Source: Nitrospinota bacterium | GTDB lineage: Bacteria; UBA8248; JACPRG01 | Direction: 5' to 3' | Assembly: GCA_030740135.1 (NCBI GenBank) | Contig: JASLXW010000126.1 | Coordinates: 1 to 9,555, forward strand | Length of the DNA: 9,555 nucleotides | Part shown: in pieces, positions 1 through 6,560 of the stretch | Layout of the letters: the number at the start of each line of letters is the position of its first letter | Numbering within the stretch: the first letter of the stretch is position 1 | Position numbers and translations under genes: made by a program | The notes under the pieces: model-generated | Told to the model about the DNA's origin: nothing | Seen by the model: only the letters and a program-made list of their open reading frames with translations | The model's database searches: none

Positions 1-1
1 C

Positions 2-124
2 CGGCTGCGCGAGTGGGAGCAGATCTATAATCATATTCGACCTCACCAGAACCTGGACTACCTGACGCCCGACCAGGCCCTGGAGACATTCAAAAAAACG
101 GCCCCCGTGTCTCATAGGTCTTGA
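2..124 (+). CDS. IS481-type transposase, C-terminal fragment (5' end outside window)
   Basis: Reading from base 2 gives 40 residues ending at TGA 122-124. The segment YNHIRPHQNLDYLTP followed by DQALE is the classic C-terminal end of a DDE integrase-core transposase (rve_3 / IS481 type), which usually reads YN..RPHQ.LGY.TP. The DDE catalytic residues lie upstream and are not seen. The stop codon falls inside the terminal inverted repeat, so the gene runs to the edge of the element. The family is clear as an integrase-core transposase; the assignment to IS481 rather than a related DDE family is less sure. Intactness cannot be judged from this fragment. Confidence 0.8.
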   Translation, partial: RLREWEQIYNHIRPHQNLDYLTPDQALETFKKTAPVSHRS

Positions 125-133
125 ACCCATACA
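108..133. repeat. terminal inverted repeat of the left IS (right end)
   Basis: Read inward on the minus strand the end starts TGTATGGGTTCA and finishes TGAGACA. The right-hand IS begins TGTATAGGTTCA and finishes TGAGACA at 9452-9478. The outer 12 bases differ at one position, the inner 7 are identical, and the middle differs in sequence and by one base in length. These are the two imperfect ends of the same IS species. Confidence 0.75.
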
Positions 134-162
134 TTGCATTGCCTTTGCGTGAATGATATATT
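134..162 (+). promoter_or_regulatory. sigma70-like promoter for the bactofilin gene
   Basis: TTGCAT (134-139), a 17-base spacer, then TATATT (157-162) form a near-consensus vegetative promoter. The predicted start near base 169 gives a leader of about 90 bases before the bactofilin ATG. The -35 box starts at the first base beyond the IS end, so any upstream element is now IS sequence. No computation was run; the call rests on box match and spacing. Confidence 0.55.
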
Positions 163-258
163 GATGCTTCGCATGATTGTAAGTTTTTCATGGTTGGGAT
201 GTCCCTGCGGGTTGCCGGTGGCTGGATCTTTGAAGCTTTAGAATGAGGAGAGAGCGGC

Positions 259-795
259 ATGTGGTCGAAATCTTCCAGCCGAGAGAAGGCATCTGAGCCG
301 TCCACCGAGCCGGTAGTGACCCCCGGTGAGACGAATTCCTCTCCCATTGAGCCCGCGTCCCGGCAGACCGATTTTCAAGCGAAGATTGGCAAGACCATCG
401 TAGTTCGAGGGGAGTTGAGCGGCGGGGAAGACCTCACCATTGAAGGCCGGGTCGAGGGAAAAATCGCCTTGGAAGGGCATCATCTCACGGTCGGCGAGAC
501 CGGAAACATCGCGGCCGAGGTCGTTGCGAACACGGTGACGATTATCGGCCGGATGGAAGGGAATCTCTACGCAAAAGAAAGGGCCGAGCTTTCTGAATCC
601 GGCACATTGACCGGCGATATCCGCTCTCCCCGCGTGACCATAGCCGATGGCGCGAAGTTCAAGGGCTCCGTGGATATGTCCAGCGGAGACGGCTCATCTT
701 CCGGATTCCCTCCATCCGCTTCCTCGAAGCGCAAGAACGAGGAGACCCCTCAGAATCGCGAGAGGGAAGATGTCGCCGCGCAGAAGGGTTCTTGA
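259..795 (+). CDS. bactofilin (polymer-forming cytoskeletal protein)
   Basis: The 178-residue product has a Ser/Pro/Glu-rich flexible N-terminus (about residues 1-40), a bactofilin/DUF583 core (about 43-140) and a charged, low-complexity tail. The core starts at IGKTIVVRGEL and repeats short strands of the type DLTIEGRVEGKI, LTVGETGNI, VTIIGRMEGNLYA and VTIADGAKFKGSV. This is the right-handed beta-helix pattern of the family. Bactofilins self-assemble without nucleotides into filaments, often membrane-associated, with roles in cell shape, stalks or peptidoglycan enzyme placement; which role applies here cannot be told. Size is usual for the family. The ATG has a good GAGGAGAG ribosome site at 244-251. 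A methyltransferase-like gene follows 110 bases downstream in the same direction. Confidence 0.93.
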   Translation: MWSKSSSREKASEPSTEPVVTPGETNSSPIEPASRQTDFQAKIGKTIVVRGELSGGEDLTIEGRVEGKIALEGHHLTVGETGNIAAEVVANTVTIIGRMEGNLYAKERAELSESGTLTGDIRSPRVTIADGAKFKGSVDMSSGDGSSSGFPPSASSKRKNEETPQNREREDVAAQKGS

Positions 796-905
796 AGGAG
801 GCGCGGCCGATTCTCCTCCCAATCGCAAAATTCACCTTTGCGGAAAGTCCTGTCTTACACCGAATGGGGGATGCGCCTACTCAAAGGGACGGAGGAGGTT
901 GAGGC

Positions 906-1670
906 TTGTCTTTGGGACGCCGCAAGAATACCCACGGCTGGAACGATAAGATCACCAACGAGCTCTTTCTCTGGAAAAAGCTGGTCGACGAGGAAGTTCC
1001 GGAAAACGGTGAGTTGTCCGGCGCGGAGGAGGAAGAAACAGGATTCTGGACCTCCAAGGTGATCGGTCCCTTCCTGGAATCGCTCGACCGCGTGGACCGC
1101 CCCTCGATTCTCGACCTCGGGCCGGTCACGAACTGCAATGTCTCCTTCTATGGAGAAAAGGGTTGGAAGCTGTACGCCTACGACCTTCTTCAGGAATACC
1201 GGGAAGCGGTCGAAGAGACCATGGCCAACGGCTCCGAAGATGAGGAGGCGGAGAACGACCGACCGAATCCGATTGAAGATATTCTTCAGCAATTGAACTA
1301 CGAGCCGGGTTCGTTAAGCGGGATCCTTTGTTGGGATGTCTTGGACAAGCTTCCCTTGATCTGGACCACGGAGCTGGTTCGGCGGATCTCATTGGCCCTG
1401 GATGAGGGAGGGGTGATCCTCTCCATGTTCAGGATGAAAGGCGAGGCCGAGGTTGTTGAGAATCACCGCGGATTCATGATTCGGGAGCAGAACCGCCTGG
1501 AGCCCATCTCGGACAAGGGAAGAAAACTGGAGCGGTACAGCTATGAAAATGGCGAGATCATGAGCCTGTTCTCGGGTTTCAAGGTCCTGAAATTTTATAT
1601 GATGAGAAACAACGTCCGTGAGATCCTCGTTCAGAAGCAGCCGCAAGCCAGCCTGAAAGTTTCGGTTTAG
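906..1670 (+). CDS. methyltransferase-fold protein (class I SAM-dependent type, degenerate SAM loop)
   Basis: The 254-residue product is acidic and has the class I methyltransferase layout. A strand and loop SILDLGPVTNCNVSFYG at about residues 67-83 stands where motif I (E/DxGxGxG) is expected. It is followed by WKLYAYDLL, with Asp93 at the end of the second strand, the usual SAM ribose contact. A further strand GILCWDVLDKL at about 139-150 corresponds to motif IV. Only one glycine of the motif I loop is kept, so SAM binding is uncertain. The start is TTG 906: an in-frame TGA at 900-902 rules out a longer frame and GGAGGAGG at 891-898 is a strong ribosome site 7 bases upstream. No substrate can be inferred. 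It follows the bactofilin and may be co-transcribed with it. Confidence 0.75.
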   Translation: MSLGRRKNTHGWNDKITNELFLWKKLVDEEVPENGELSGAEEEETGFWTSKVIGPFLESLDRVDRPSILDLGPVTNCNVSFYGEKGWKLYAYDLLQEYREAVEETMANGSEDEEAENDRPNPIEDILQQLNYEPGSLSGILCWDVLDKLPLIWTTELVRRISLALDEGGVILSMFRMKGEAEVVENHRGFMIREQNRLEPISDKGRKLERYSYENGEIMSLFSGFKVLKFYMMRNNVREILVQKQPQASLKVSV

Positions 1671-1806
1671 CCCGTTTTTCTCACCACCCACTGATTTTTC
1701 GTCGCACCCCTCTCAGCGGGGGGCGCCCCGATGACGGGGTGATTTCGGCGCACCCGTCGGGCAGGCCGGAGTTCGTCCTGTCTTGGCGAAACCCGAAGGG
1801 GGGCCG

Positions 1807-2496
1807 CTACGAGATCCCCGCGAACGCCCGGCAAGGCGCGCCCGTGCCGTGTTTGATCTTGATGGGAACCGCGAAGAACCAGAAATCCTTGCCGAGCAGC
1901 TCCCCGACGTTTCTGAGCATCTCGACCATATACACCCGGTTGCTGCCGCAGATTTTCATGTGGACGGGCCGGTCCTCGGGGGTGATCTCGGGGGCCTCGA
2001 CACTGACCAGATCCACGCCGATCAGCCGCAGTCCCCGCTCCAGCACCCAGTCCGCCGCACCGGCGTCCAGATAGGGGCGCGGGACGGCCTTCTCCGGGTC
2101 GTCGAACTTCTCTCCCCAGCCCGTGTAGACCAGAACCGCGTCCCCCGGCCTCACCCGGAAGCCCGCCTTCAGGCAGCCGGCCTCCAGGTCTTCGCCCGTG
2201 ATCGCCTCCCACTCCCCCTTGTGCGACATGTCCACCGCGTGTCCCGGCAGGATGACCTCCTCGATGGGGATCTCCGCGATCTTTTTCCCTTTGGGGTTGA
2301 AGTGGTAAGGCGCGTCCAGGTGGGTGCCCAGGTGCTCGGTGGCGAAAAAGCAGTGACCCTCCAGCGAGGCCCGGCCCCCGAACTTTTTCGCCGTCTCCTC
2401 GTGGGAATACCACTTCCAGAACGTTGTCTTGGGACTGCCGTAGCACGTCATGCCGTCGAAGATCTCGTTGGACAGGTCGACGATTTCCTTGAACAT
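1807..2496 (-). CDS. cyclase family protein (PF04199, kynurenine-formamidase-like metal hydrolase)
   Basis: The 229-residue product carries the family metal motif intact: His55-x-Gly-Thr-His59-x-Asp61-x-Pro-x-His65, preceded by the opening DLSNEIFDGM that is typical of the N-terminus. The C-terminal segment VPIKIKHGTGAPCRAFA also matches family ends. Members are Zn/Mn hydrolases acting on amide, lactone or cyclic substrates, such as N-formylkynurenine, isatin or polyketide rings; the substrate here is unknown. The length is typical. Translation starts at ATG 2494-2496 with GGAGG upstream. The gene is divergent from the dehydrogenase/FdrA pair across a 259-base gap, suggesting shared regulation and possibly one catabolic route. 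It converges with the methyltransferase-like gene, and no convincing terminator separates them. Confidence 0.88.
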   Translation of the reverse strand: MFKEIVDLSNEIFDGMTCYGSPKTTFWKWYSHEETAKKFGGRASLEGHCFFATEHLGTHLDAPYHFNPKGKKIAEIPIEEVILPGHAVDMSHKGEWEAITGEDLEAGCLKAGFRVRPGDAVLVYTGWGEKFDDPEKAVPRPYLDAGAADWVLERGLRLIGVDLVSVEAPEITPEDRPVHMKICGSNRVYMVEMLRNVGELLGKDFWFFAVPIKIKHGTGAPCRAFAGIS

Positions 2497-2548
2497 CGGA
2501 ACCCTCCGGTTGGGTTGGAAAGCGGGGGACGGACACAGGGCGTCCGGT

Positions 2549-2597
2549 TTTGGCGCAGGAGTGCCAAACCGATCGACTCAGGCTTGGCGTGCGCCAA
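2549..2597. promoter_or_regulatory. paired TTGGC/GCCAA inverted repeats in the divergent gap (possible operators)
   Basis: Two dyads with the same half-site lie 15 bases apart between the divergent cyclase and dehydrogenase genes. The first is TTTGGC-N8-GCCAAA at 2549-2568 and the second is TTGGCG-N2-CGCCAA at 2584-2597. Repeated symmetric half-sites in a divergent gap are typical of transcription factor operators, but the spacers differ and no regulator gene is present. A third, unrelated perfect dyad, GAGCCGCGCGGCTC, lies at 2702-2715 closer to the dehydrogenase start. Chance occurrence in GC-rich DNA cannot be excluded. Confidence 0.35.
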
Positions 2598-2755
2598 CGA
2601 CGTTCTCATCAACACGAGCACTTCCATTCGCAGCCTGGCCGACGCGCAAGCGCCCCCCTCGGCAATTCGCCGCAAACTTTGGTAAGATTTCCCGGCGGCC
2701 TGAGCCGCGCGGCTCCAAGCATAGATCAACCCGCATCTTCGAGGGAACTTGACCC

Positions 2756-3799
2756 ATGAGAGCGATGGTGCTTCACGAACTTGGCGGGCCGGTCGTCCTG
2801 GCGGAGCGCGAGCCGCGTCCGCCGGGATTCGGCGAAGCGTTGGTCAAGATGAAGGCGACGGGCGTGGGCCTCACCGTGGCCATCATGAAGGCCACGGCGG
2901 AGCTCGTCACCGAGCTTCCCCGCATCCCCGGCCACGAGATCGCCGGCGACGTCGTGGAAGTCGGCGAGGGCGTCGCCCACCTACAGCCGGGCGACCGGGT
3001 GACGTGTCATTTCTACCTGACGTGCGGAAACTGCAAGTTCTGCCGGAGAGGAAAAGAGACCCTCTGCGAGAACTGGGAGGGGTACGTCGGGATGGCGTGC
3101 GACGGGGGCTACGCGGAGTACGCGACGCTGCGGGCCCGCAACCTCATCAAGATCCCCGAAGGCGTGTCCTATCGGGACGCTTCCATCGCCGCGGACGCCA
3201 TTTGCACGCCGTATCACAACTGCCGGGAAGAGGCGAAAGTCGGCCCGGGGGACAACGTCCTCATCGTCGGCGCGGCCGGGGGCGTGGGCGTTCACGCCGT
3301 CCAGATGGCCAAGCTCATGGGCGGGCGCGTCATCGCGGCCGACATCAGCGAAGAGAAGCTCGAATTCGCCAAGCGGCACGGGGCCGACGAGGTCATCCTC
3401 TCCGGGCGGCAATCCATCCCGGACGAAGTCCTCCGGCTCACGGACGGACAGGGGGCCGATTCCGCCATTGACTATGTGGCCAACCGGGTCACGCTGGAGG
3501 CCTGCATGGCGAGCCTCGGCAAAATGGGCCGCCTCGTCATCGTCGGCGCCAACCCGAAGCACGTCTTCGGCAAATCCCCCGACTTCACCGTGAATCCGGG
3601 GGCCGTCCTGGAGAAGATGCTGGAGATCCACGGCTCCCGCTACGCCAACCTGTCGGAGATCGAAGCCACCCTCGAGACCGTCCGGCGGGGCCGGATCCAA
3701 CCCGTCATCACGGATGTCGTCGCCCTGGAGGAGATCGAGGCCATCCACGAGAAACTCCTCAACCGGGAGATCTCCGGCCGGGTGGTGGCGGAGTTCTGA
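2756..3799 (+). CDS. MDR-superfamily (zinc-type) alcohol dehydrogenase lacking the catalytic Cys
   Basis: The 347-residue product is a full-length medium-chain dehydrogenase/reductase. The GroES-like domain holds GHE at 59-61 and the complete structural zinc lobe Cys90, Cys93, Cys96 and Cys104. The Rossmann domain has GAAGGVG at 172-178 and an acidic Asp196 after the second strand, pointing to NAD(H) rather than NADP(H). The first catalytic zinc ligand is missing: the usual GVCGTD reads Gly36-Val37-Gly38-Leu39-Thr40-Val41, with Gly in place of Cys. The enzyme may therefore bind no catalytic zinc and work as a reductase of a conjugated or CoA-linked carbonyl, but this is inference. ATG 2756 follows GAGGG at 2741-2745. 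FdrA begins 51 bases downstream, so the two probably share a transcript. Confidence 0.9.
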   Translation: MRAMVLHELGGPVVLAEREPRPPGFGEALVKMKATGVGLTVAIMKATAELVTELPRIPGHEIAGDVVEVGEGVAHLQPGDRVTCHFYLTCGNCKFCRRGKETLCENWEGYVGMACDGGYAEYATLRARNLIKIPEGVSYRDASIAADAICTPYHNCREEAKVGPGDNVLIVGAAGGVGVHAVQMAKLMGGRVIAADISEEKLEFAKRHGADEVILSGRQSIPDEVLRLTDGQGADSAIDYVANRVTLEACMASLGKMGRLVIVGANPKHVFGKSPDFTVNPGAVLEKMLEIHGSRYANLSEIEATLETVRRGRIQPVITDVVALEEIEAIHEKLLNREISGRVVAEF

Positions 3800-3850
3800 C
3801 AGGCCGGCGGGCGGCTTCCCTCGGGGAAATGCCCAAGGAAGGAAATCAAC

Positions 3851-5404
3851 GTGGCCGTAGCCTTCCGCGTCCAAGCGGGCGCGTATCAGGATTCCGTCAA
3901 GCTCATGCGGATCTCCGCCGCCGGGAGCGAGCGCTCCGGCGTGGAGGTCGCCGTCGCCGTCATGGCGACCGAGACCAACCTGGACAATCTCGCGGGCGCC
4001 GGGTTTGACCCGGCCGTTGCGGCGGACGCCTCTCCCAACGATCTGATTCTGGCGGCGCGCGCGGACGCCGCCGAGGCCGCCGAGGCGGCCCTCGACGCGA
4101 TGGAGGCGATGCTTTCGTCGGCAATTGCCTCGAACGGGGAGGACGACGCGCGCCCCCGGACGCTGCGCTCGGCCCTCGACCGGCGGCCCGACGCCAATCT
4201 CGTCCTGATTTCCGTTCCCGGACCCAACGTGCGTCGGGAGGCCGAAGCGGCGCTGAACGCCGGCCTCCATTGCATGGTCTTCAGCGACAACGTATCCGTC
4301 GAGGACGAAATCCGCCTGAAGCGCCTCGCGGACGAGAAAGGCCTCCTCCTCATGGGGCCTGACTGCGGAACGGCCCTCATCGGCGGCAAGGCCCTGGCGT
4401 TCGCCAACGTGGTCTCGACCGGCCCGGTGGGGATCGTCGGCGCCTCGGGGACGGGGATTCAGGCCGTCTCGGTCCTCATCGACCGGCTCGGCTCCGGCGT
4501 CAGCCACGCCATCGGGACCGGGGGCCGCGACCTCTCCCGGGCCGTCGGCGGCCGGACGATGCTGAGGGGGATCCGGATGCTCGGGGAAGACGAGGCGACG
4601 AAGGTGCTGCTCCTTGTCTCCAAACCGCCGGACCCCGAGGTCATGAAACGGGTTCTCGAGGCGGCGTCGGAAACCGGGAAGCCTGCCGTGGGGATCTTTC
4701 TGGGGGGGGACGCGGACGCCGCCGCCGGGACCGGGGTTCATGCGGCGGGGAACCTTGAAGAAGCGGCCCGGGCGGCCGTCGCCCTCGCTTGCGGAGAACG
4801 CCCCCCATCGGGCGGGGCGGAGGCAGCCGCGGAGTGGACGCCCTGGATCGAAGAGGAGCGGTGTCGGCTCGCCCCCGGTCAGCGGTTCATCCGCGGGCTT
4901 TTTTCCGGAGGGACCCTCTGCGACGAAGCGATGCTCATCCTCGGGGAGCGCTTGGAGCGAATCCACTCCAACCTCGCCCTGGAAGAATCCCTTCGATTGG
5001 CCGACCCGAACCGGAGCGTCGGGCACACGGTGGTTGACCTGGGGGAGGACTTTTTTACGCGGGGGCGCCCGCACCCGATGATTGACCCGGGGATGCGGAA
5101 CGAGCGGATCCTTCGCGAGGCCGAAGATCCGGAAACGGCTGTCCTGCTGCTGGACGTTGTGCTCGGCCACGGGGCGCATGAGGACCCGGCGGGCTCGGCG
5201 GCCGCCGCCGTCCGGGAGGCCGTGAAAATCGCGGCGAAGGCGGGGCGGGCGCTAGCGGTTGCGGTGTCCGTGTGCGGAACCGAAGGCGACCCCCAGACGC
5301 TCTCCGTTCAGGAGGCCGCGCTGCGGGGGGCGGGCGTTAGGGTGTTCCCGACCAACGCGCAGGCGGCCCGATTTTCCGCCGCTCTGGCGGGAATGATCGC
5401 GTAA
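3851..5404 (+). CDS. fdrA: FdrA-like protein (succinyl-CoA-synthetase-fold; acyl-CoA synthetase FdrA family)
   Basis: The 517-residue product has the two-part layout of FdrA. The N-terminal half resembles the succinyl-CoA synthetase alpha subunit: VLISVPGPNVRREAEAALNAG at about 118-138, MGPDCGTALIGG at 168-179, GIVGASGTGIQ at 194-204 and AIGTGGRDLS at 220-229. The C-terminal half is of Ligase_CoA type, with FSGGTLCDEA at 351-360, HPMIDP at 408-413, GHGAHEDPA at 439-447 and SVCGTEGDPQ at 473-482. The E. coli protein is about 555 residues. In enteric bacteria FdrA works with YlbE- and YlbF-type proteins in anaerobic allantoin breakdown and has been linked to oxamate transcarbamylation; neither partner is present here, so the reaction is open. 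Translation starts at GTG 3851 behind AAGGAAGG (3834-3841). The gene follows the dehydrogenase closely and is the last plus-strand gene before a convergent gap. Confidence 0.85.
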   Translation: MAVAFRVQAGAYQDSVKLMRISAAGSERSGVEVAVAVMATETNLDNLAGAGFDPAVAADASPNDLILAARADAAEAAEAALDAMEAMLSSAIASNGEDDARPRTLRSALDRRPDANLVLISVPGPNVRREAEAALNAGLHCMVFSDNVSVEDEIRLKRLADEKGLLLMGPDCGTALIGGKALAFANVVSTGPVGIVGASGTGIQAVSVLIDRLGSGVSHAIGTGGRDLSRAVGGRTMLRGIRMLGEDEATKVLLLVSKPPDPEVMKRVLEAASETGKPAVGIFLGGDADAAAGTGVHAAGNLEEAARAAVALACGERPPSGGAEAAAEWTPWIEEERCRLAPGQRFIRGLFSGGTLCDEAMLILGERLERIHSNLALEESLRLADPNRSVGHTVVDLGEDFFTRGRPHPMIDPGMRNERILREAEDPETAVLLLDVVLGHGAHEDPAGSAAAAVREAVKIAAKAGRALAVAVSVCGTEGDPQTLSVQEAALRGAGVRVFPTNAQAARFSAALAGMIA

Positions 5405-5466
5405 CCCGAGTATCCCTCAAACATTCCAAGCGCTGGTATCGACAGGGAGGAGTCCTTCGGCCTAGG

Positions 5467-5527
5467 TCAGGGCGCGCCCTGAAATCCATCCTCCGGCGAG
5501 GGGTGTCCCCGCGGCCCTTCCCGCGGG
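5467..5527. repeat. two strong inverted repeats downstream of fdrA
   Basis: TCAGGGCGCGCCCTGA at 5467-5482 is a perfect 16-base palindrome just after a CCTAGG palindrome (5461-5466). CCCGCGG (5508-5514), a 6-base loop and CCGCGGG (5521-5527) form a second hairpin. They lie 63 and 104 bases after the fdrA stop in a convergent gap, where transcription must end. Neither is followed by a T-run on either strand, so they are not canonical intrinsic terminators, though they could stall polymerase or stabilise 3' ends. Confidence 0.5.
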
Positions 5528-5572
5528 TTGGGAACCCCCCCAGGGTTGGGAACCCCCCGGGGTTGGGAACCC
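5525..5572. repeat. three tandem GGGTTGGGAACCC hairpin repeats
   Basis: GGGTTGGGAACCC occurs at 5525-5537, 5543-5555 and 5560-5572, with a period of 18 then 17 bases. Each copy is itself an inverted repeat: GGGTT, a GGG loop, then AACCC. The array therefore gives three consecutive small hairpins. The first copy overlaps the end of the preceding CCGCGGG hairpin. The array is in the 215-base non-coding convergent gap between fdrA and the coiled-coil gene. Confidence 0.9.
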
Positions 5573-5619
5573 TCCTTTTCGTCGAGGGCGGCTTGCGCGC
5601 CGGCCGAAACCCGTTTGCT

Positions 5620-6318
5620 TTACTTGGCCCTCTGCTTTCGCAGCGCGGCGATTTGTTTTTGCAACACGGCGATTTCCCGCTTGGCGTCGTCAAGGACGGC
5701 GGCGGCCTTCGCGGCGGCGGCGGCGCGCGCGCCGATCTCGGCGGTTTTCGCGCTCAACTCCTCCCTGACGGCCGCGTTGCTTTTGCGCAGCTCGCCGGCT
5801 TCCCGGTTGACCTTGGCCAGGGCCGTTCGGGATATCGCCAGGGAGTTGTCGGAGCTCCGCAAGAAGGCCTGAAGCATCTCCACGATTGATTTCTGCGCGG
5901 ACTCGCTCGCCGCGGCATGACGGTTCGCTTGCGCCAGCTCCGACTCGCGGATTTTCAGCCAGGAGGAGGTGGCCTTCACCTTTGCTCCCGCCTCGGAGAG
6001 ATCTTTCCGGCGTGCTTCGAGGGAGGCGGCCTGCTTTGCGCTCTCTTCCTCAAGGCGGGAAACGTTTTTGCGGGCGGCTTCCAGGGCCCCGGCCAAGCTG
6101 CGGTTCTCGGTCTCACGCGAGTCCAGACGCTCCCGGAGGGTTTTCAGCTCGTCCGCCCGGCTTTTTGATTTGACAGCCTCCGTATTCAGCTTCGCCTCCA
6201 AACCCGACACCTGCTTCTCGAAATCGCCGGAGCGTGATGCGGACCGGGATCCGACAACCGCCAAGGAAATCGCCAGGACTCCGGCCACCGCCCAAGCGAC
6301 TTTGACGTGTGCACTCAC
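5620..6318 (-). CDS. membrane-anchored coiled-coil protein, function unknown
   Basis: The 232-residue product has an N-terminal hydrophobic segment (about residues 8-22, AWAVAGVLAISLAVV) with Lys6 before it and basic residues after, acting as an uncleaved anchor or signal peptide. The rest is almost all coiled coil: heptad-rich, Ala/Lys/Glu/Arg-rich stretches at about 34-128 and 155-230 with a short break around 129-153. No catalytic motif or cysteine is seen. Such proteins are usually periplasmic spacers or scaffolds, but no family can be named and low-complexity similarity would mislead. The start is GTG 6318, behind AGGAGGG on the minus strand 7 bases upstream; a nearby ATG at 6323 is out of frame. 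Its own promoter candidate lies at 6368-6396. Confidence 0.75.
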   Translation of the reverse strand: MSAHVKVAWAVAGVLAISLAVVGSRSASRSGDFEKQVSGLEAKLNTEAVKSKSRADELKTLRERLDSRETENRSLAGALEAARKNVSRLEEESAKQAASLEARRKDLSEAGAKVKATSSWLKIRESELAQANRHAAASESAQKSIVEMLQAFLRSSDNSLAISRTALAKVNREAGELRKSNAAVREELSAKTAEIGARAAAAAKAAAVLDDAKREIAVLQKQIAALRKQRAK

Positions 6319-6367
6319 CGCATGCCCTCCTATCTGCAGTTTTTTTTCAGGAGATTCATTGGCCCCT

Positions 6368-6396
6368 ATTCTCCGGCAGAGGGAAAGTCACGTCAA
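6368..6396 (-). promoter_or_regulatory. candidate sigma70 promoter for the coiled-coil gene
   Basis: On the minus strand TTGACG (6396-6391), a 17-base spacer and GAGAAT (6373-6368) resemble -35 and -10 boxes. The predicted start near 6360 gives a leader of about 40 bases to GTG 6318. The -35 matches at 5 of 6 positions and the -10 at 4 of 6. This would uncouple the gene from glcD, which ends 242 bases upstream. Confidence 0.4.
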
Positions 6397-6560
6397 GAAG
6401 CATCTGGATGACTTGGGACCCGCTGAAATTCGGACGTCGCACGGCGACGGCGGAGGCCGCGGACGGTTTTGATTTGCGTTGCGGGAGCGACAAATTCGGC
6501 GGGCCGCCGGCGCGGGATGATTATTCTCGGCGAGGCCGGGGAGAGGCCTCAGCGGTCTCT

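Larger units (their letters stand above)
1..133 (+). mobile_element. 3' end of an IS481-type insertion sequence (left copy)
   Basis: This is the right-hand end of an insertion sequence that continues beyond the window. It holds the last 40 codons of an integrase-core transposase and ends in a terminal inverted repeat closing with ...ACA at base 133. The complementary end is at 9452-9478. IS481 elements characteristically have TGT...ACA ends and a single DDE transposase, which fits. The next base, 134, begins the -35 box of the bactofilin promoter, so host sequence starts there. No target-site duplication can be tested because the other end of this copy is outside the window. Confidence 0.75.

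Noticed and set aside
1704..1741. Hairpins CGCCCCG-ATGA-CGGGGTG (1724-1741) and an overlapping GC-rich stem between the convergent genes as an intrinsic terminator
   Set aside because: No T-run follows on either strand and the two stems compete. They were too weak to list as a terminator.
1667..2536. Frame-shifted open frame overlapping the cyclase on the same strand
   Set aside because: Arg/Gly/Pro-rich product with no motif; the overlapping frame carries the complete PF04199 signature.
2981..5179. A 732-codon open frame on the minus strand opposite the dehydrogenase and FdrA genes
   Set aside because: It is the antisense shadow of two well-recognised plus-strand genes in GC-rich DNA. The product is Arg/Gly/Pro-rich with no family motif, and it spans the gap between the real genes.
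6497..6509. CGGCGG-G-CCGCCG inverted repeat downstream of glcD as a terminator
   Set aside because: The one-base loop and lack of a clear T-run make it unconvincing; such dyads are common by chance in this GC-rich sequence.
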